DNA of 64,000 nucleotides, taken from NCBI GenBank assembly GCA_003153355.1, contig PLYH01000001.1, forward strand, positions 100,565 to 164,564, in the 5' to 3' direction. A program made the translations under genes and the position numbers. This stretch comes from Candidatus Peregrinibacteria bacterium (GTDB taxonomy: Bacteria > Patescibacteriota > Gracilibacteria > UBA1369). The notes beneath the pieces are model-generated. The model was given only the letters and a program-made list of their open reading frames with translations. It made no database searches and had not been told where the DNA came from. Positions 28,608 through 38,167 of the stretch are shown one piece after another. Every line of letters begins with the position of its first letter. The stretch's first letter is position 1.

Positions 28608-29153
28608 TTATTTTTGTAAACGGTCATGCCAAACAACAAGGGCTTCAAGCATCTCTTTAATTTTATCGCGGGTTTTCTGATCCGTTAATTTTCCGTTCTG
28701 GTCAAACTTATCGGCCGCCGTTGGAACCATAACTTCCGGCCTGTTGAGAGCGTGAACGTTCAAAAACACAAAAGTCTGGCGGAGGTGATACTGCGCACGC
28801 GCGGTCGCGGTCATGCCGCCCGATGCACCCATGATGGCCGCCGGCTTATCTTCAAAACTGTTGGTGCCGTAGGGACGTGATCCCCAGTCAAGAGCGTTCT
28901 TTAAAACACCCGGAATGGAATAATTGAATTCAGGCGTAGCGATCAGAATGGCATCAGCTGCTTTAACTTTCGCCTTAAAATCCACGACTGCAGCAGGAAG
29001 ATTCATCTCCAGGTCCTGATTAAAAAGCGGCAGCTGGCCGATATCAAGAATCTCAATTTCCATGCCTTGTGGCGCAAGCTCCTGGGCGGCGATTAAAAGC
29101 CCGTGGTTGAAAGAACCTTTGCGAAGACTCCCGGTAAATGCAGCAATTTTCAT
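28608..29153 (-). CDS. NADPH-dependent FMN reductase-like flavoprotein
   Basis: A 181-aa protein of the FMN_red family that reduces flavins, quinones or chromate-like acceptors. It has the FMN phosphate loop GSLRKGSFNHGLL, then TPEFNYSIPGVLKNALDW and MGASGG. The start ATG is set at 29,153 (MKIAAFTG) rather than the frame start at 29,162. Confidence 0.92.
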   Translation of the reverse strand: MKIAAFTGSLRKGSFNHGLLIAAQELAPQGMEIEILDIGQLPLFNQDLEMNLPAAVVDFKAKVKAADAILIATPEFNYSIPGVLKNALDWGSRPYGTNSFEDKPAAIMGASGGMTATARAQYHLRQTFVFLNVHALNRPEVMVPTAADKFDQNGKLTDQKTRDKIKEMLEALVVWHDRLQK

Positions 29154-29339
29154 GAAAAACAAAATAAAAAATAAAAATCCGGGAATACTTTCTTTACAAA
29201 ATCAAGTATAAGCGAAATCTAATTTTATTGCAAATGTCAGCCATTTAAGGAGCATTCAACCTTTCTGGATGCACCCAAAAAAAATCCCCTGACGTATTAA
29301 AAACTGCAATTGCAAATTTTATTCATTCACCACGGCAAT

Positions 29340-30050
29340 ATGAAAAAACTATCGAACGCGCAAAAAATAGCGATTGGAGCGGCTGCAATCAGCACGCTGG
29401 CGGGAGCTTCGCTCATACCGACCACGCTGGCGGCAGCGAACACTCAGCAGCCCCACGGTCACCATATGCAGGGCGGAAAAATGGGAATGAGGCATGCAGG
29501 CATGAATTTCGGACAGATCACAACAATCAGCGGGAATACACTGACCGTTCAATCCAAAAACGGAACGACTTTCACCGTTGATGCCACCAGCGCAAAGGTT
29601 ATGGTCAACGGACAGGCTTCATCGGTAAGCGGACTCGCAGTCAATGATCAAATTTTAGTTCAAGGACAACCGGCTTCAGCAGGTTCAACCCAAATTACCG
29701 CGCAGGCCATCTTTAAAGGAATCATGAATTTCGGACCGAAAGACATCACGTTCGGAGAGATCACCCTGGTAAACGGCAACACAATCACCGTTCAATCCAA
29801 AAACGGAACGGCCTTCACCGTTGATGCCACCAGCGCCAAAATCATGGTCAACGGACAAGTTTCTTCGTTAAGCGCACTCGCGGTAAACGATCAGATTGTA
29901 GTAAAAGGCCAGCCGGTTGCACAGGGTTCGACACAAATCACTGCCCAGGCCATTTTCAAAGGACCCATGAAAAAAGGTCCACAAATGGGGATGAGAGGAC
30001 ATCACGGAAAAATGAAACCTGTAACCCAGCCTCCACTACAAAACCAGTAA
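29340..30050 (+). CDS. Secreted protein with two DUF5666 repeats; possible 3' frameshift
   Basis: A 236-aa protein with a signal peptide (IAIGAAAISTLAGASLIPTT, Ala-rich cleavage region). Two near-identical modules follow: residues ~54-130 (FGQITTISGNTLTVQSKNG) and ~135-213 (FGEITLVNGNTITVQSKNG). The nucleotide identity of the two is high, so the duplication is recent or kept homogeneous. A His/Met-rich segment (HGHHMQGGKMGMRHAGMN) could bind metal. The frame stops at 30,050, but the next frame carries a low-complexity Thr/Ser/Pro tail that ends at 30,121 just before a terminator, suggesting a one-base frameshift. Confidence 0.8.
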   Translation: MKKLSNAQKIAIGAAAISTLAGASLIPTTLAAANTQQPHGHHMQGGKMGMRHAGMNFGQITTISGNTLTVQSKNGTTFTVDATSAKVMVNGQASSVSGLAVNDQILVQGQPASAGSTQITAQAIFKGIMNFGPKDITFGEITLVNGNTITVQSKNGTAFTVDATSAKIMVNGQVSSLSALAVNDQIVVKGQPVAQGSTQITAQAIFKGPMKKGPQMGMRGHHGKMKPVTQPPLQNQ

Positions 30051-30127
30051 CCCATTCTTCTCAGGACAACACGACACCGACGAGCGCCAATCAGACGCCG
30101 CCGAGCAGTTCAAGTTCATAAATATGT

Positions 30128-30157
30128 GAAAGGCCCTCAAAATAACGAGGGCCTTTT
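30128..30157 (+). terminator. Rho-independent terminator
   Basis: Stem AAAGGCCCTC / GAGGGCCTTT with an 8-nt loop and a T-run. It follows the DUF5666 gene. Its location just after the shifted stop at 30,121 supports that stop as the original gene end. Confidence 0.85.
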
Positions 30158-30197
30158 TCTTGTTGAAAAAAATCTCCGGAAACGTAAGAATAAACCT

Positions 30198-30848
30198 ATG
30201 AAAAACAAACAAACTCAACATCATGAAAAGGGCTGGGAACGTGGGCGCATTACCTCATTGAGTGACGGCGTTTTCTCATTTTCCATCACACTGCTGGTCA
30301 TCAATCTTTTAAGCATTTCATTTCCGTCGGGAAATCAGCCGCTCTTTCCTACTCTTGCGGCGAACTGGCCGATTTTCTTAAGTTATTTCATCAGTTTTAT
30401 CGTTGTGGGAAGATACTGGATGGCACACGCCCGGCTTTTTCAGAACATCCAGGATTTTGACGGAACATTATTCAACCTCAATTTACTGCTACTGTTTTTC
30501 ATCGCCGTACTCCCCTTTCCCACGGAAATTTTGGGCACGCACATCAACGACCGCGATGCCATTATCTTCTACGCTTTTATGCTCGCCTGCACGGGTTTTG
30601 CGGAATATGCGATCGGTTTCCATGCCTATCATCATCACAAACTGATGCGCCAAAACCAGTCGGAAAAATTCCTGAAAGTGTTTAATTTTATCTATCTGGG
30701 CACACCGATTATTTTTCTGGTTTCAATAGCGGTGGCTTTATGGTCGCCCTCAGCAGCGGAAATTTTATGGATTCTGATTGTTTTCATCAAAATCATGAGC
30801 CGCGGCGCCATCGGCAAAAAAAACTCCGCCGAAATGGCAAAACTTTAA
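30198..30848 (+). CDS. TMEM175-like potassium channel family protein
   Basis: A 216-aa protein with six membrane segments. The first helix has the family signature R-x-x-S-x-SDGVFSFSITLL. Bacterial TMEM175 proteins are K+ channels. The start at 30,198 is chosen because sequence upstream of it overlaps the terminator. The stop overlaps the end of the convergent membrane gene by 4 bp. Confidence 0.8.
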   Translation: MKNKQTQHHEKGWERGRITSLSDGVFSFSITLLVINLLSISFPSGNQPLFPTLAANWPIFLSYFISFIVVGRYWMAHARLFQNIQDFDGTLFNLNLLLLFFIAVLPFPTEILGTHINDRDAIIFYAFMLACTGFAEYAIGFHAYHHHKLMRQNQSEKFLKVFNFIYLGTPIIFLVSIAVALWSPSAAEILWILIVFIKIMSRGAIGKKNSAEMAKL

Positions 30849-31417
30849 GCCCGCTTTTTACGGACGATAAAAAAGGTCAAAAGCCCGTTCATCAAAAAAA
30901 TGTAGAGAGGAAAAGCGAAATACTGGAACGCCCATTGCTGAATGGTCAGGAGAGTTATGACAGCGCTCAAGGAACCGCACAAATAAATGATATAATTCTC
31001 AGTTTGAGGATACCGGTAAGATTTCACCACGGTCGGCACGGCAGCAAGCCCGTCGGCAAGAACACTGAACAGAATGGCCACATTGGCGTCATTGGTCAGT
31101 TGCCAGCAGACTAAAGCCAAAAGCGCCACCGCTCCGCAAACGTAATCCAGAGTCCCAAGTTTCCACACGGCTTTTTTACTGAAAAAAGAAGCGATCAGAA
31201 TGAGCGCGGGATTAAAACCCACCATGAACGTCAAAAGTGATTGGATACCGACGCCCTTCTGAATTTCCGCCAAAAAACCGATTGTCGGAAAAAGCATCCA
31301 CAGAAACCAGGTCACGCGGTTTGGCTGAGCTTTTCCCTGAAGCGTGTCCTTTAAATACGTCGTACCTCCCAAAAAACTGAGGATAACCGCAAGATAGACA
31401 AAATTCTGATTGATCAT
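30845..31417 (-). CDS. Polytopic membrane protein, PQ-loop-like
   Basis: A 190-aa protein from the ATG at 31,417 with about six or seven hydrophobic segments. Short motifs (NRVTWFLWMLFPTIGF early; VPTVVKSYRYPQTENYIIYL late) look like two halves related to PQ-loop/SWEET repeats, though no exact family is clear. The frame is open to 31,516, but that overlaps the divergent tag gene and does not look like the same protein. Confidence 0.6.
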   Translation of the reverse strand: MINQNFVYLAVILSFLGGTTYLKDTLQGKAQPNRVTWFLWMLFPTIGFLAEIQKGVGIQSLLTFMVGFNPALILIASFFSKKAVWKLGTLDYVCGAVALLALVCWQLTNDANVAILFSVLADGLAAVPTVVKSYRYPQTENYIIYLCGSLSAVITLLTIQQWAFQYFAFPLYIFLMNGLLTFFIVRKKRA

Positions 31418-31457
31418 GGACTGATGTATGATATTAACCGTAGAGTATACTGTGATC

Positions 31458-31976
31458 ATGAAACTCGCCACCAAAAAACGATGCGCCTGGGCCGAAAAGG
31501 GCAGTGAACTCGACATGCTTTACCATGACAAGGAGTGGGGTGTTCCTTTGCACGACGACCGCCTGCTTTTTGAATTTTTGATTCTGGAAGGAGCGCAGGC
31601 CGGGTTAAGCTGGTCAACGATTCTTAAAAAAAGAAACAACTACCGCAAAGCTTTTGATAATTTTAATGCCGAAAAAGTTGCCCGCTATGACGCAAAAAAG
31701 ATCGCCCAGCTTTTAAAGAATGAAGGCCTGATCCGCAACCGTCTCAAAATTGCGGGCACGGTTCAAAACGCCAAAGCTTTCCTCAAAATCCAGAAAGAGT
31801 TCGGCAGTTTTGACCAATACATCTGGCAATTCGCAAAAAAGAAAGCCTTCGAAACGATGAGCAAAGAGCTCAAAAAACGCGGATTTACCTTTGTGGGTCC
31901 GACGATCTGCTATGCTTTTATGCAGGCAACGGGTATGGTGAACGACCATGCCGCTGATTGTTTCCGGCATAAATAA
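31458..31976 (+). CDS. tag: DNA-3-methyladenine glycosylase I
   Basis: Removes 3-methyladenine from alkylated DNA (base excision repair). It is 172 aa from the ATG at 31,458 (MKLATKKRCAW). Family features: YHDKEWGVPLHDDRLLFEFL, LEGAQAGLSWSTILKKR, and the C-terminal FVGPTICYAFMQATGMVNDH with the zinc-binding Cys/His set (C near the N-terminus, His near MVNDHAADCFRH). Confidence 0.94.
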   Translation: MKLATKKRCAWAEKGSELDMLYHDKEWGVPLHDDRLLFEFLILEGAQAGLSWSTILKKRNNYRKAFDNFNAEKVARYDAKKIAQLLKNEGLIRNRLKIAGTVQNAKAFLKIQKEFGSFDQYIWQFAKKKAFETMSKELKKRGFTFVGPTICYAFMQATGMVNDHAADCFRHK

Positions 31977-31999
31977 CGCTTAACTGCTATGATGCACGT

Positions 32000-32566
32000 A
32001 TGAATATAAAAACTGCAAAGTTTATCAAGGGCGCGGTGGGACCCGATGAAATTTTTGAAAACGGCAAACCTCAGGTTGCTTTTATCGGCCGGTCCAACGT
32101 GGGAAAATCCAGCGTCATCAACTCTTTGACCGGACAGAAAGGTTTGGCAAAGACCAGTTCTTTTCCGGGGCGTACCCAGGAAATAAATATCTTCCTGATC
32201 AATAAATCTTTTTATCTCATCGATTTGCCGGGATACGGATTCGCCAGGATGTCGGGAAGAGGACGGAAGCAGCTCGGTGAATTGATCAACTGGTACCTGT
32301 TTGAATCAGGCTATGAACAGAAAGCAATCGTGTTTATTATCGATGCGGAGGTCGGCCCGACCGATAAAGATTTAGGCATGCTTGAGTGTCTTGAAGAAGC
32401 GCAAAAAAATATTGTCATTATCGCCAATAAAATCGACAAAATAAAAAAATCGGAATACAAAAAACGGCTTCAAAAAATTCAGACGCTGGTCGGCGCCCAT
32501 AAAGTTATCCCCTATTCCTCGGAAAAGAAAATCGGCATCAACGTCTTACTTCAAGAAATTTTCTGA
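32000..32566 (+). CDS. engB: Ribosome biogenesis GTPase EngB (YsxC/YihA)
   Basis: A 188-aa GTPase needed for large-subunit assembly. G1 is GRSNVGKSS, G3 DLPGYGFA, and G4 is NKID. It ends in a TGA stop, evidence for the normal code here. It lies 23 bp after tag. Confidence 0.95.
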   Translation: MNIKTAKFIKGAVGPDEIFENGKPQVAFIGRSNVGKSSVINSLTGQKGLAKTSSFPGRTQEINIFLINKSFYLIDLPGYGFARMSGRGRKQLGELINWYLFESGYEQKAIVFIIDAEVGPTDKDLGMLECLEEAQKNIVIIANKIDKIKKSEYKKRLQKIQTLVGAHKVIPYSSEKKIGINVLLQEIF

Positions 32567-32569
32567 TTC

Positions 32570-33037
32570 CTAGAATTTTCCAGCCGGATTCCGATAGTTG
32601 ATCAACCATTCCGCCGGAGTGATATAGGTATGAGTTTTAGTGTCCAAAACATCAAGCTGGGTTTCCTGCCTGTCCACTCTGAACTTAACGATCTGGTTGC
32701 CGCCGTCGCAGCCGACGCTGAACCAGACCACTCCATGATAATAGGTATCAACCGGGGCAGCATCGTCTGACATATAATAAAACCCGCTTCCGCAGCGGCT
32801 GAACATATCCTTTTGGATTTTGTTGTATGTACTCAAAGGATCAAGCAGTTCGGTTTGAACGAGTGCGGATCCTTTATCGGTGAGGTCCCACTGAGCAGTA
32901 ACGACAGGAGGAGCGGGCGGTACGTCCTGAACAACCGGAGCAGGCATCGGCGCAACCGGGGTAGTATTCATCATCGATCCACTCTGCGGCATAGCAACAA
33001 GCAAGAGCGAAAGAAAACCTAAAAAGAAACTGTTCAT
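32570..33037 (-). CDS. Secreted hypothetical protein
   Basis: A 155-aa protein. Signal peptide MNSFFLGFLSLLLVAMPQSG, then a Pro/Val-rich spacer. The rest is a small beta-rich domain with two Cys residues (SRCGSGFYYMSDD, SVGCDGGNQIVKF) that could form a disulfide, which would suit the extracellular DsbA system. I recognise no family. It is downstream of the DUF2306 gene by 12 bp. Confidence 0.65.
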   Translation of the reverse strand: MNSFFLGFLSLLLVAMPQSGSMMNTTPVAPMPAPVVQDVPPAPPVVTAQWDLTDKGSALVQTELLDPLSTYNKIQKDMFSRCGSGFYYMSDDAAPVDTYYHGVVWFSVGCDGGNQIVKFRVDRQETQLDVLDTKTHTYITPAEWLINYRNPAGKF

Positions 33038-33049
33038 GGGAGAAAAAAA

Positions 33050-33712
33050 TTAGTGATTGAGAAGATTGAGCAATGTATCCTTAAGCGTTTTTTTCTTGGG
33101 ATATTTCCAGACAATGATGAGCTGTGCGACGGCAAGATTGATCATCCAGCTTAACCAGGCCACCAGAATCAGGATCAATGCCAATTTTATATGAAAAACC
33201 AGCGAAAGCATAGGTGTGAGTATCCGCAAGGTAACGGCCGCAAAACAAAGAGCATAACTGCGGATCATCCAGCGGATGTGCGACTTTAAATCTTTCTTCA
33301 TGATGGCGCGGAGTGCAAGCCAGGTCGTGCCGACCCATAAAAAAGCCATAATCATAAAACCAAGGTCCGCCCACGGGCCGCCGTTTGCAAAAAACGCCAT
33401 GAAAAAACCGGCCGGGCCTCCCAAAAATAAAATAGCCGCAACGTATATTTTTCCGAGCTGACGGTGCAGTTTTAAATGTTTCGCCCTAAACTTTTCCAGA
33501 AACTGGAACGGACCGACCGCCAAAGCGATCAAGCCGCCGGTGATATGAGTATAGAACGCCAGGCGCCAAGGTATAAAGTTCACAACCTCCTTCTTGGCCA
33601 GAAGAAAATAAATATCGGGCCTGAACGAAAAATAAACAAGCGTGGCCGCGCTCAGATAAAGCGCCATCAACATCATCAGAATCCAGCCGAACCATACAAG
33701 AAATTTTTGCAT
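33050..33712 (-). CDS. DUF2306 membrane protein
   Basis: A 220-aa protein with about six or seven membrane segments. The order THITGGLIALAVGPFQFLEK, LHRQLGKIYVAAILFLGGPA, and HIRWMIRSYALCFAAVTLRI is typical of DUF2306. The conserved His residues could bind heme or metal; the function is unknown. It is 17 bp after the ABC-F gene on the same strand. Confidence 0.85.
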   Translation of the reverse strand: MQKFLVWFGWILMMLMALYLSAATLVYFSFRPDIYFLLAKKEVVNFIPWRLAFYTHITGGLIALAVGPFQFLEKFRAKHLKLHRQLGKIYVAAILFLGGPAGFFMAFFANGGPWADLGFMIMAFLWVGTTWLALRAIMKKDLKSHIRWMIRSYALCFAAVTLRILTPMLSLVFHIKLALILILVAWLSWMINLAVAQLIIVWKYPKKKTLKDTLLNLLNH

Positions 33713-33729
33713 ACAAGCGGGATCAACAT

Positions 33730-35193
33730 TTATTTATCCAGATCGAGAATTTCATCGATGCGGATCTGGGAAACAAATTCCGGAACGTGCGAAACAAGGA
33801 TCATCGCGCCTTCGTATTCGTTGAGCGCGGCGGCGATAACGGGCAGATGACGGAAATTAATGTGGTTGGTCGGCTCATCCAGAATGAGCAGGCCGGGTTT
33901 CTGCAAAACCAGGCGGGCAAAGGCAACCAGGCCTTTCTGCCCTTCCGAAAGATTTCCGATTTTGCTGTGAATCACCTCTTTGTTCAAAAGAAACCCGGCC
34001 GCGACCGAACGGAGATTTTCTTCAAGCACTTCGTCGCCGGATGATTTCAGCGCGGCATGAAGAGACTGATGAACGGTATCTTCAAAATTCAGCGTGGAAA
34101 AATCCTGACGGTAGTACCCTACGCGGATATCGCTGCCAATCGTGGCGTTTTTTGACTTTTCCGTAGCTAACGATTCAAGCAGGGTGCTCTTGCCGATGCC
34201 GTTCGGCCCGGTAAGGAGCAGATGCTGATTTTTTCTCAAAACAATATTCCCCTTTTTCAAAGTCGGCTTGTGGTTTTTAATGACGTTATAGGCCGTAATT
34301 TTAATGATCTCGCCCACGATGTCTTCCTGCGCGGGAATGGTAAACTGCCTGATCGTCTTGTCTTCGCGGCGCACGTCCACTTTATTTTCTTCAAACTCCT
34401 CGGCCTTTTCGCGCATGCGCTTGGCCACGAGCCTGAGCTTGCCTCCTTTATTGGCGAAAAAATTCGCTTTCTCTTTATTCTCCTGGATTCCTTTGGCGAG
34501 CTGGGCATTCTTTCGATTTTCCTTCTCAATACGGGCGGCAATTTCAGCCACCGCATCAAAATAATTTCCCACATACTGCTCAACAGTTCGCGTAAAAACA
34601 TCCAGATACAAAACTCCTTCCGTAAAAGCGTTCAAAAAGTCCTCATCATGCGAAATAACGATGCAGGTTTTCGGATAGTTGATAATAAAATCGGTCAGAT
34701 GTTCAATGCCGGCCCTGTCCAGATTGTTGGTGGGCTCGTCGAGCAGCAGCAGATCCGGATCCTGAATCAGCGCCGAAGCAAGCAAAAGTCTGGCCTGCTG
34801 TCCGCCGGAAAAAGAACTGATGATCCGGTCATGCGGAGCGTGAAGATTCACGATTTCAAGGACGTCATCAATCAAACGGTCGATATCGTATTTTTTCTCT
34901 TTAAAATTTTTCTGGAAAAATTCCTGAACGGACAGCCCTCTGTCTTGCTGGCGGATGACCTGGTGCGCGGTGGCAATCGTAAGGCGCGGGACCACGTTGA
35001 CTGAACCGGATTCCGGCCTCAGCGCACCGCTGATGAGTTTAAAAATGGTACTTTTTCCCGCGCCGTTCTGGCCCATGAAGGTAATCTTCGTTCCGCGGCG
35101 GACGGAAAAACTGGCTTCTTTCAAAAGAGGCTTGTCGTGTTCGAACTCAAACGACACGGCATCAAAACTGACAATGGTTTCATTATTAGACAT
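33730..35193 (-). CDS. ABC-F family ATPase
   Basis: A 487-aa soluble protein with two ABC ATPase domains and no membrane part. First domain: Walker A GQNGAGKST, signature FSGGQQARLL, Walker B LLLLDEPTNNLD. Second domain: GPNGIGKST, LSEGQKGLVAFARL, LLILDEPTNHIN. A charged, coiled linker (EKENRKNAQLAKGIQENKEK) lies between them. ABC-F proteins act on the ribosome (rescue or antibiotic protection); the exact subgroup cannot be read here. An ATG at 35,193 is preferred over a TTG at 35,211. Confidence 0.92.
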   Translation of the reverse strand: MSNNETIVSFDAVSFEFEHDKPLLKEASFSVRRGTKITFMGQNGAGKSTIFKLISGALRPESGSVNVVPRLTIATAHQVIRQQDRGLSVQEFFQKNFKEKKYDIDRLIDDVLEIVNLHAPHDRIISSFSGGQQARLLLASALIQDPDLLLLDEPTNNLDRAGIEHLTDFIINYPKTCIVISHDEDFLNAFTEGVLYLDVFTRTVEQYVGNYFDAVAEIAARIEKENRKNAQLAKGIQENKEKANFFANKGGKLRLVAKRMREKAEEFEENKVDVRREDKTIRQFTIPAQEDIVGEIIKITAYNVIKNHKPTLKKGNIVLRKNQHLLLTGPNGIGKSTLLESLATEKSKNATIGSDIRVGYYRQDFSTLNFEDTVHQSLHAALKSSGDEVLEENLRSVAAGFLLNKEVIHSKIGNLSEGQKGLVAFARLVLQKPGLLILDEPTNHINFRHLPVIAAALNEYEGAMILVSHVPEFVSQIRIDEILDLDK

Positions 35194-35276
35194 AGTGTTG
35201 GTATGCGGCAAAAATAAGATCAGGCCAGAGAGTAGCGCATTTGGCTGAAATTAGAAAGTCGTAGTATATTGCCCCC

Positions 35277-36116
35277 ATGAATCCGATCTACAAATGCCCG
35301 GTTTGCGCGAACCCTCTCAATAAAACTGAAAACGTTTTTAGCTGTGTCCTAAAACACAGTTTTGATATTTCAAAAGAAGGTTACGTGAACCTCCTGCTTG
35401 CGAACCAAAAAAGAACAAAAGAGCCCGGAGACAATAAAGAAATGATCAAAAACCGGGAATATTTTCTGGAACAGGGCTATTACGATAAATTATCCGACAA
35501 ACTCAATGAAATAATTTCAGGATGTATTGATAAATCCCGCACACTCAATAAAAACACTGCGGATATTTTAGATTTAGGCTGCGGCGAAGGATTTTACAGC
35601 GCCAAACTGCAGACAAAACTCAAGGATCGCATCAATTTATACGGAATCGACATTTCCAAAGCCGCAATTCAAAAGGCAGCAAAGAAAAATCCCGACATTC
35701 AGTTTTGCATCGGGAGCAATTTCAAACTCCCTTACCTCAATGAATCTTTAGATCTCATTTTTTCCATTTTCGCGCCGTTCGACGTTCAGGAACTCCTGCG
35801 GGTTTTGAAACCAGGAGGAAAAATCATCGTTGTCCGCCCCGGCGCAAACCATTTAAAAGAACTGGCATCCCTGCTCTATGAAAAATTCGAACTGCAGGGA
35901 AACACTTCAAATTTAGCTGAAAATCTCAAAATGGAGCCTCAGCAAACATTTGAAGTAAAATATGAAATTCACCTCAAAAACACCCGCGACATTGAAAGCC
36001 TGATCGGAATGACTCCCTATTTCTGGTCTTTAAATGAAGAAAAAAAACTGCTCCTGGCTCAGCAAAAAGAATTTATAACAACTTTAGATTTCCGGCTGTT
36101 ATTATTCCAAAAATAA
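35277..36116 (+). CDS. rlmA: RlmA-type 23S rRNA guanine-N1 methyltransferase
   Basis: Methylates a guanosine in 23S rRNA using S-adenosylmethionine. It is 279 aa. The N-terminal zinc finger uses C7, C10, C23 and H27, then comes the family pattern FDISKEGYVNLL. The SAM motif is ILDLGCGEGFYS (residues ~96-107). These are the RlmA/RrmA hallmarks. It lies 17 bp before recQ. Confidence 0.9.
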   Translation: MNPIYKCPVCANPLNKTENVFSCVLKHSFDISKEGYVNLLLANQKRTKEPGDNKEMIKNREYFLEQGYYDKLSDKLNEIISGCIDKSRTLNKNTADILDLGCGEGFYSAKLQTKLKDRINLYGIDISKAAIQKAAKKNPDIQFCIGSNFKLPYLNESLDLIFSIFAPFDVQELLRVLKPGGKIIVVRPGANHLKELASLLYEKFELQGNTSNLAENLKMEPQQTFEVKYEIHLKNTRDIESLIGMTPYFWSLNEEKKLLLAQQKEFITTLDFRLLLFQK

Positions 36117-36132
36117 GAGGTACAATCCACCT

Positions 36133-37986
36133 ATGCAAAAGTTACTGAAAACTTATTTTGGATATGATTCTTTTCGGCCGCTCCAGGAAGAGATTATTTC
36201 GCATATTCTTGACAAAAAAGAAGCGCTCGTGATTATGGCGACCGGGGGCGGAAAATCACTCTGTTATCAATTGCCCGCGCTCAAATTCAAGGGCCTGACC
36301 TTAGTCATTTCCCCTCTGATCGCATTGATGAAAGACCAGGTCGACGGTTTAAATGCCAACGGCATAGCGGCTGAATTCATTAACAGCACCCTGTCGTATG
36401 ATCAAATCCGCGAAATACAAACCCGTTTAAAAAGAGAACAGATTAAAATTCTGTACGTGGCTCCGGAAAGACTGGCCATCGGCGATTTTCTGGATTTCCT
36501 GGGCACGCTGAACGTTGATCTGATCGCGATTGATGAAGCTCACTGTATTTCGGAATGGGGCCACGATTTCCGGCCTGAGTACCGCAATCTCAAATCTTTA
36601 CGGAAAAATTTTCCGGGTGTCCCGTTGATTGCCCTGACCGCTACAGCTACAAACCAGGTGCGTTCGGACATTATCGAACAGCTCAACTTGCAGGAAGCCC
36701 GCGTATTTCTCTCAAGTTTTAACCGGAGTAACCTCAGTTATCAGGTCAGACCGAAAAAAAACGCTCTGAATGAATTGAAAACTTTATTAAAAAAATATGC
36801 GGGAGAATCAGCCATCATTTACTGTTTTTCCCGCAAAAGCACTGAGGAACTGGCAGCGGCTTTACAGGATGAAAACTTAAGAGCACTGCCCTATCACGCG
36901 GGACTGGATGTTGAAAAAAGAAGAAAAACGCAGGAACAATTTATCCGTGATGAAGTTTCAATCATCGTAGCGACCGTTGCTTTTGGAATGGGCATAGACA
37001 AACCGAATGTCCGTCTGGTGGTCCACTATGATTTACCAAAAAGTGTGGAAGGTTATTATCAAGAAACCGGCCGCGCCGGGCGTGACGGCCTGCCAAGTGA
37101 TTGCGTTTTGTTTTATTCCTACGGTGACAAAATCAAACATAATTTCTTCATCAACCAGATTGACGATTCTGACCAGCGCGAAGCAGTTGCGGAAAAACTG
37201 GCGCGGATTATTGAGTATGCCGAAATGCAGTCCTGCCGCCGGGCCTATCTCCTGGAATATTTCGGAGAAAACCCGGACATAATACTAGGCGGACAGAGCT
37301 GTCAAAGCTGCGATTTTTGCCTGACTCCCAAAGAAAACTTTGATGCCACGGAAATAACCTGGAAAATTCTCTCAACCGTCATCCGGATTGAGGAACGTTT
37401 CGGACTCAACTACGTTATTGATATCTTGCGCGGGCATGAAACACCCAAAGTCAGGGAACGGCAGCATGCCGGGCTCCCGGTTTTCGGCATTGCAAAGGAA
37501 CAAAAACAAACGGACCTCCTCGAGATCATTGAGCTACTGATCGCTCAAAAAATTCTTATAAAAACTTCAGGAGAATATCCGCTTCTCAAAGTAACGGACG
37601 AAGGAAAAACACTGCTGAAGACGCGTCAAAAAATCACCCTGACAAAATCTACTATTCCGAAAGACGATTTACAAGCCGCCACAACCACCAGAGCCAAAAT
37701 CAAAAAAGAGGCCGGCCATGTCGTTTCCGACTACCATCAGGACCTCTTCGAAGAATTACGTGTACTGCGAAAATCCATCGCGGATAAAAAACGCGTCCCG
37801 CCTTTCATCATTTTTGGAGATGTTTCGCTCCGCGAAATGGCTTTTTATTTACCGCAAAGCAATGAAAGCTTTTCATTCATCACGGGAGTAGGACGCGTTA
37901 AGCTCGCTGAATACGGCGAAGATTTCCTAAGCGTCATCCGCAATTACGCCCAAAGTGAAAACCTGGCAGACCGTCTGGCAAAATAA
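36133..37986 (+). CDS. recQ: ATP-dependent DNA helicase RecQ
   Basis: A 3'-5' DNA helicase for recombination and repair. It is 617 aa. Walker A is MATGGGKSLCYQLP, DEAH box DEAHCISEWGHDFRPEY, motif VI GYYQETGRAGRDG. The RecQ zinc site lies in CRRAYLLEYFGE... CQSCDFC. A C-terminal HRDC domain is seen (LFEELRVLRKSIADKKRVPP). The stop codon is 11 bp before the left repeat of the mobile island. Confidence 0.96.
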   Translation: MQKLLKTYFGYDSFRPLQEEIISHILDKKEALVIMATGGGKSLCYQLPALKFKGLTLVISPLIALMKDQVDGLNANGIAAEFINSTLSYDQIREIQTRLKREQIKILYVAPERLAIGDFLDFLGTLNVDLIAIDEAHCISEWGHDFRPEYRNLKSLRKNFPGVPLIALTATATNQVRSDIIEQLNLQEARVFLSSFNRSNLSYQVRPKKNALNELKTLLKKYAGESAIIYCFSRKSTEELAAALQDENLRALPYHAGLDVEKRRKTQEQFIRDEVSIIVATVAFGMGIDKPNVRLVVHYDLPKSVEGYYQETGRAGRDGLPSDCVLFYSYGDKIKHNFFINQIDDSDQREAVAEKLARIIEYAEMQSCRRAYLLEYFGENPDIILGGQSCQSCDFCLTPKENFDATEITWKILSTVIRIEERFGLNYVIDILRGHETPKVRERQHAGLPVFGIAKEQKQTDLLEIIELLIAQKILIKTSGEYPLLKVTDEGKTLLKTRQKITLTKSTIPKDDLQAATTTRAKIKKEAGHVVSDYHQDLFEELRVLRKSIADKKRVPPFIIFGDVSLREMAFYLPQSNESFSFITGVGRVKLAEYGEDFLSVIRNYAQSENLADRLAK

Positions 37987-37997
37987 TTGGTTGACCA

Positions 37998-38012
37998 CAC
38001 GGGTCTAGTACC
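37998..38012 (+). repeat. Left 15-bp direct repeat, proposed attL core
   Basis: The 15-mer CACGGGTCTAGTACC is found again in the same orientation at 51,559-51,573. It starts 12 bp after the recQ stop codon. Flanking bases differ at both ends, as expected for recombined att sites. Confidence 0.7.
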
Positions 38013-38167
38013 CTTTGCTGGACTTCCTGGACTATTGTAGCAGTTTCAAAAAATGAGACAAATGAGACACTATAAAAAGGGTTTTAGGTCTTATTTGAGA
38101 TAACTTGATATTTTTGCAATTATATTGCAAAATACGCTTATTTTAAGCACGGAGGATGAAATTAAAA

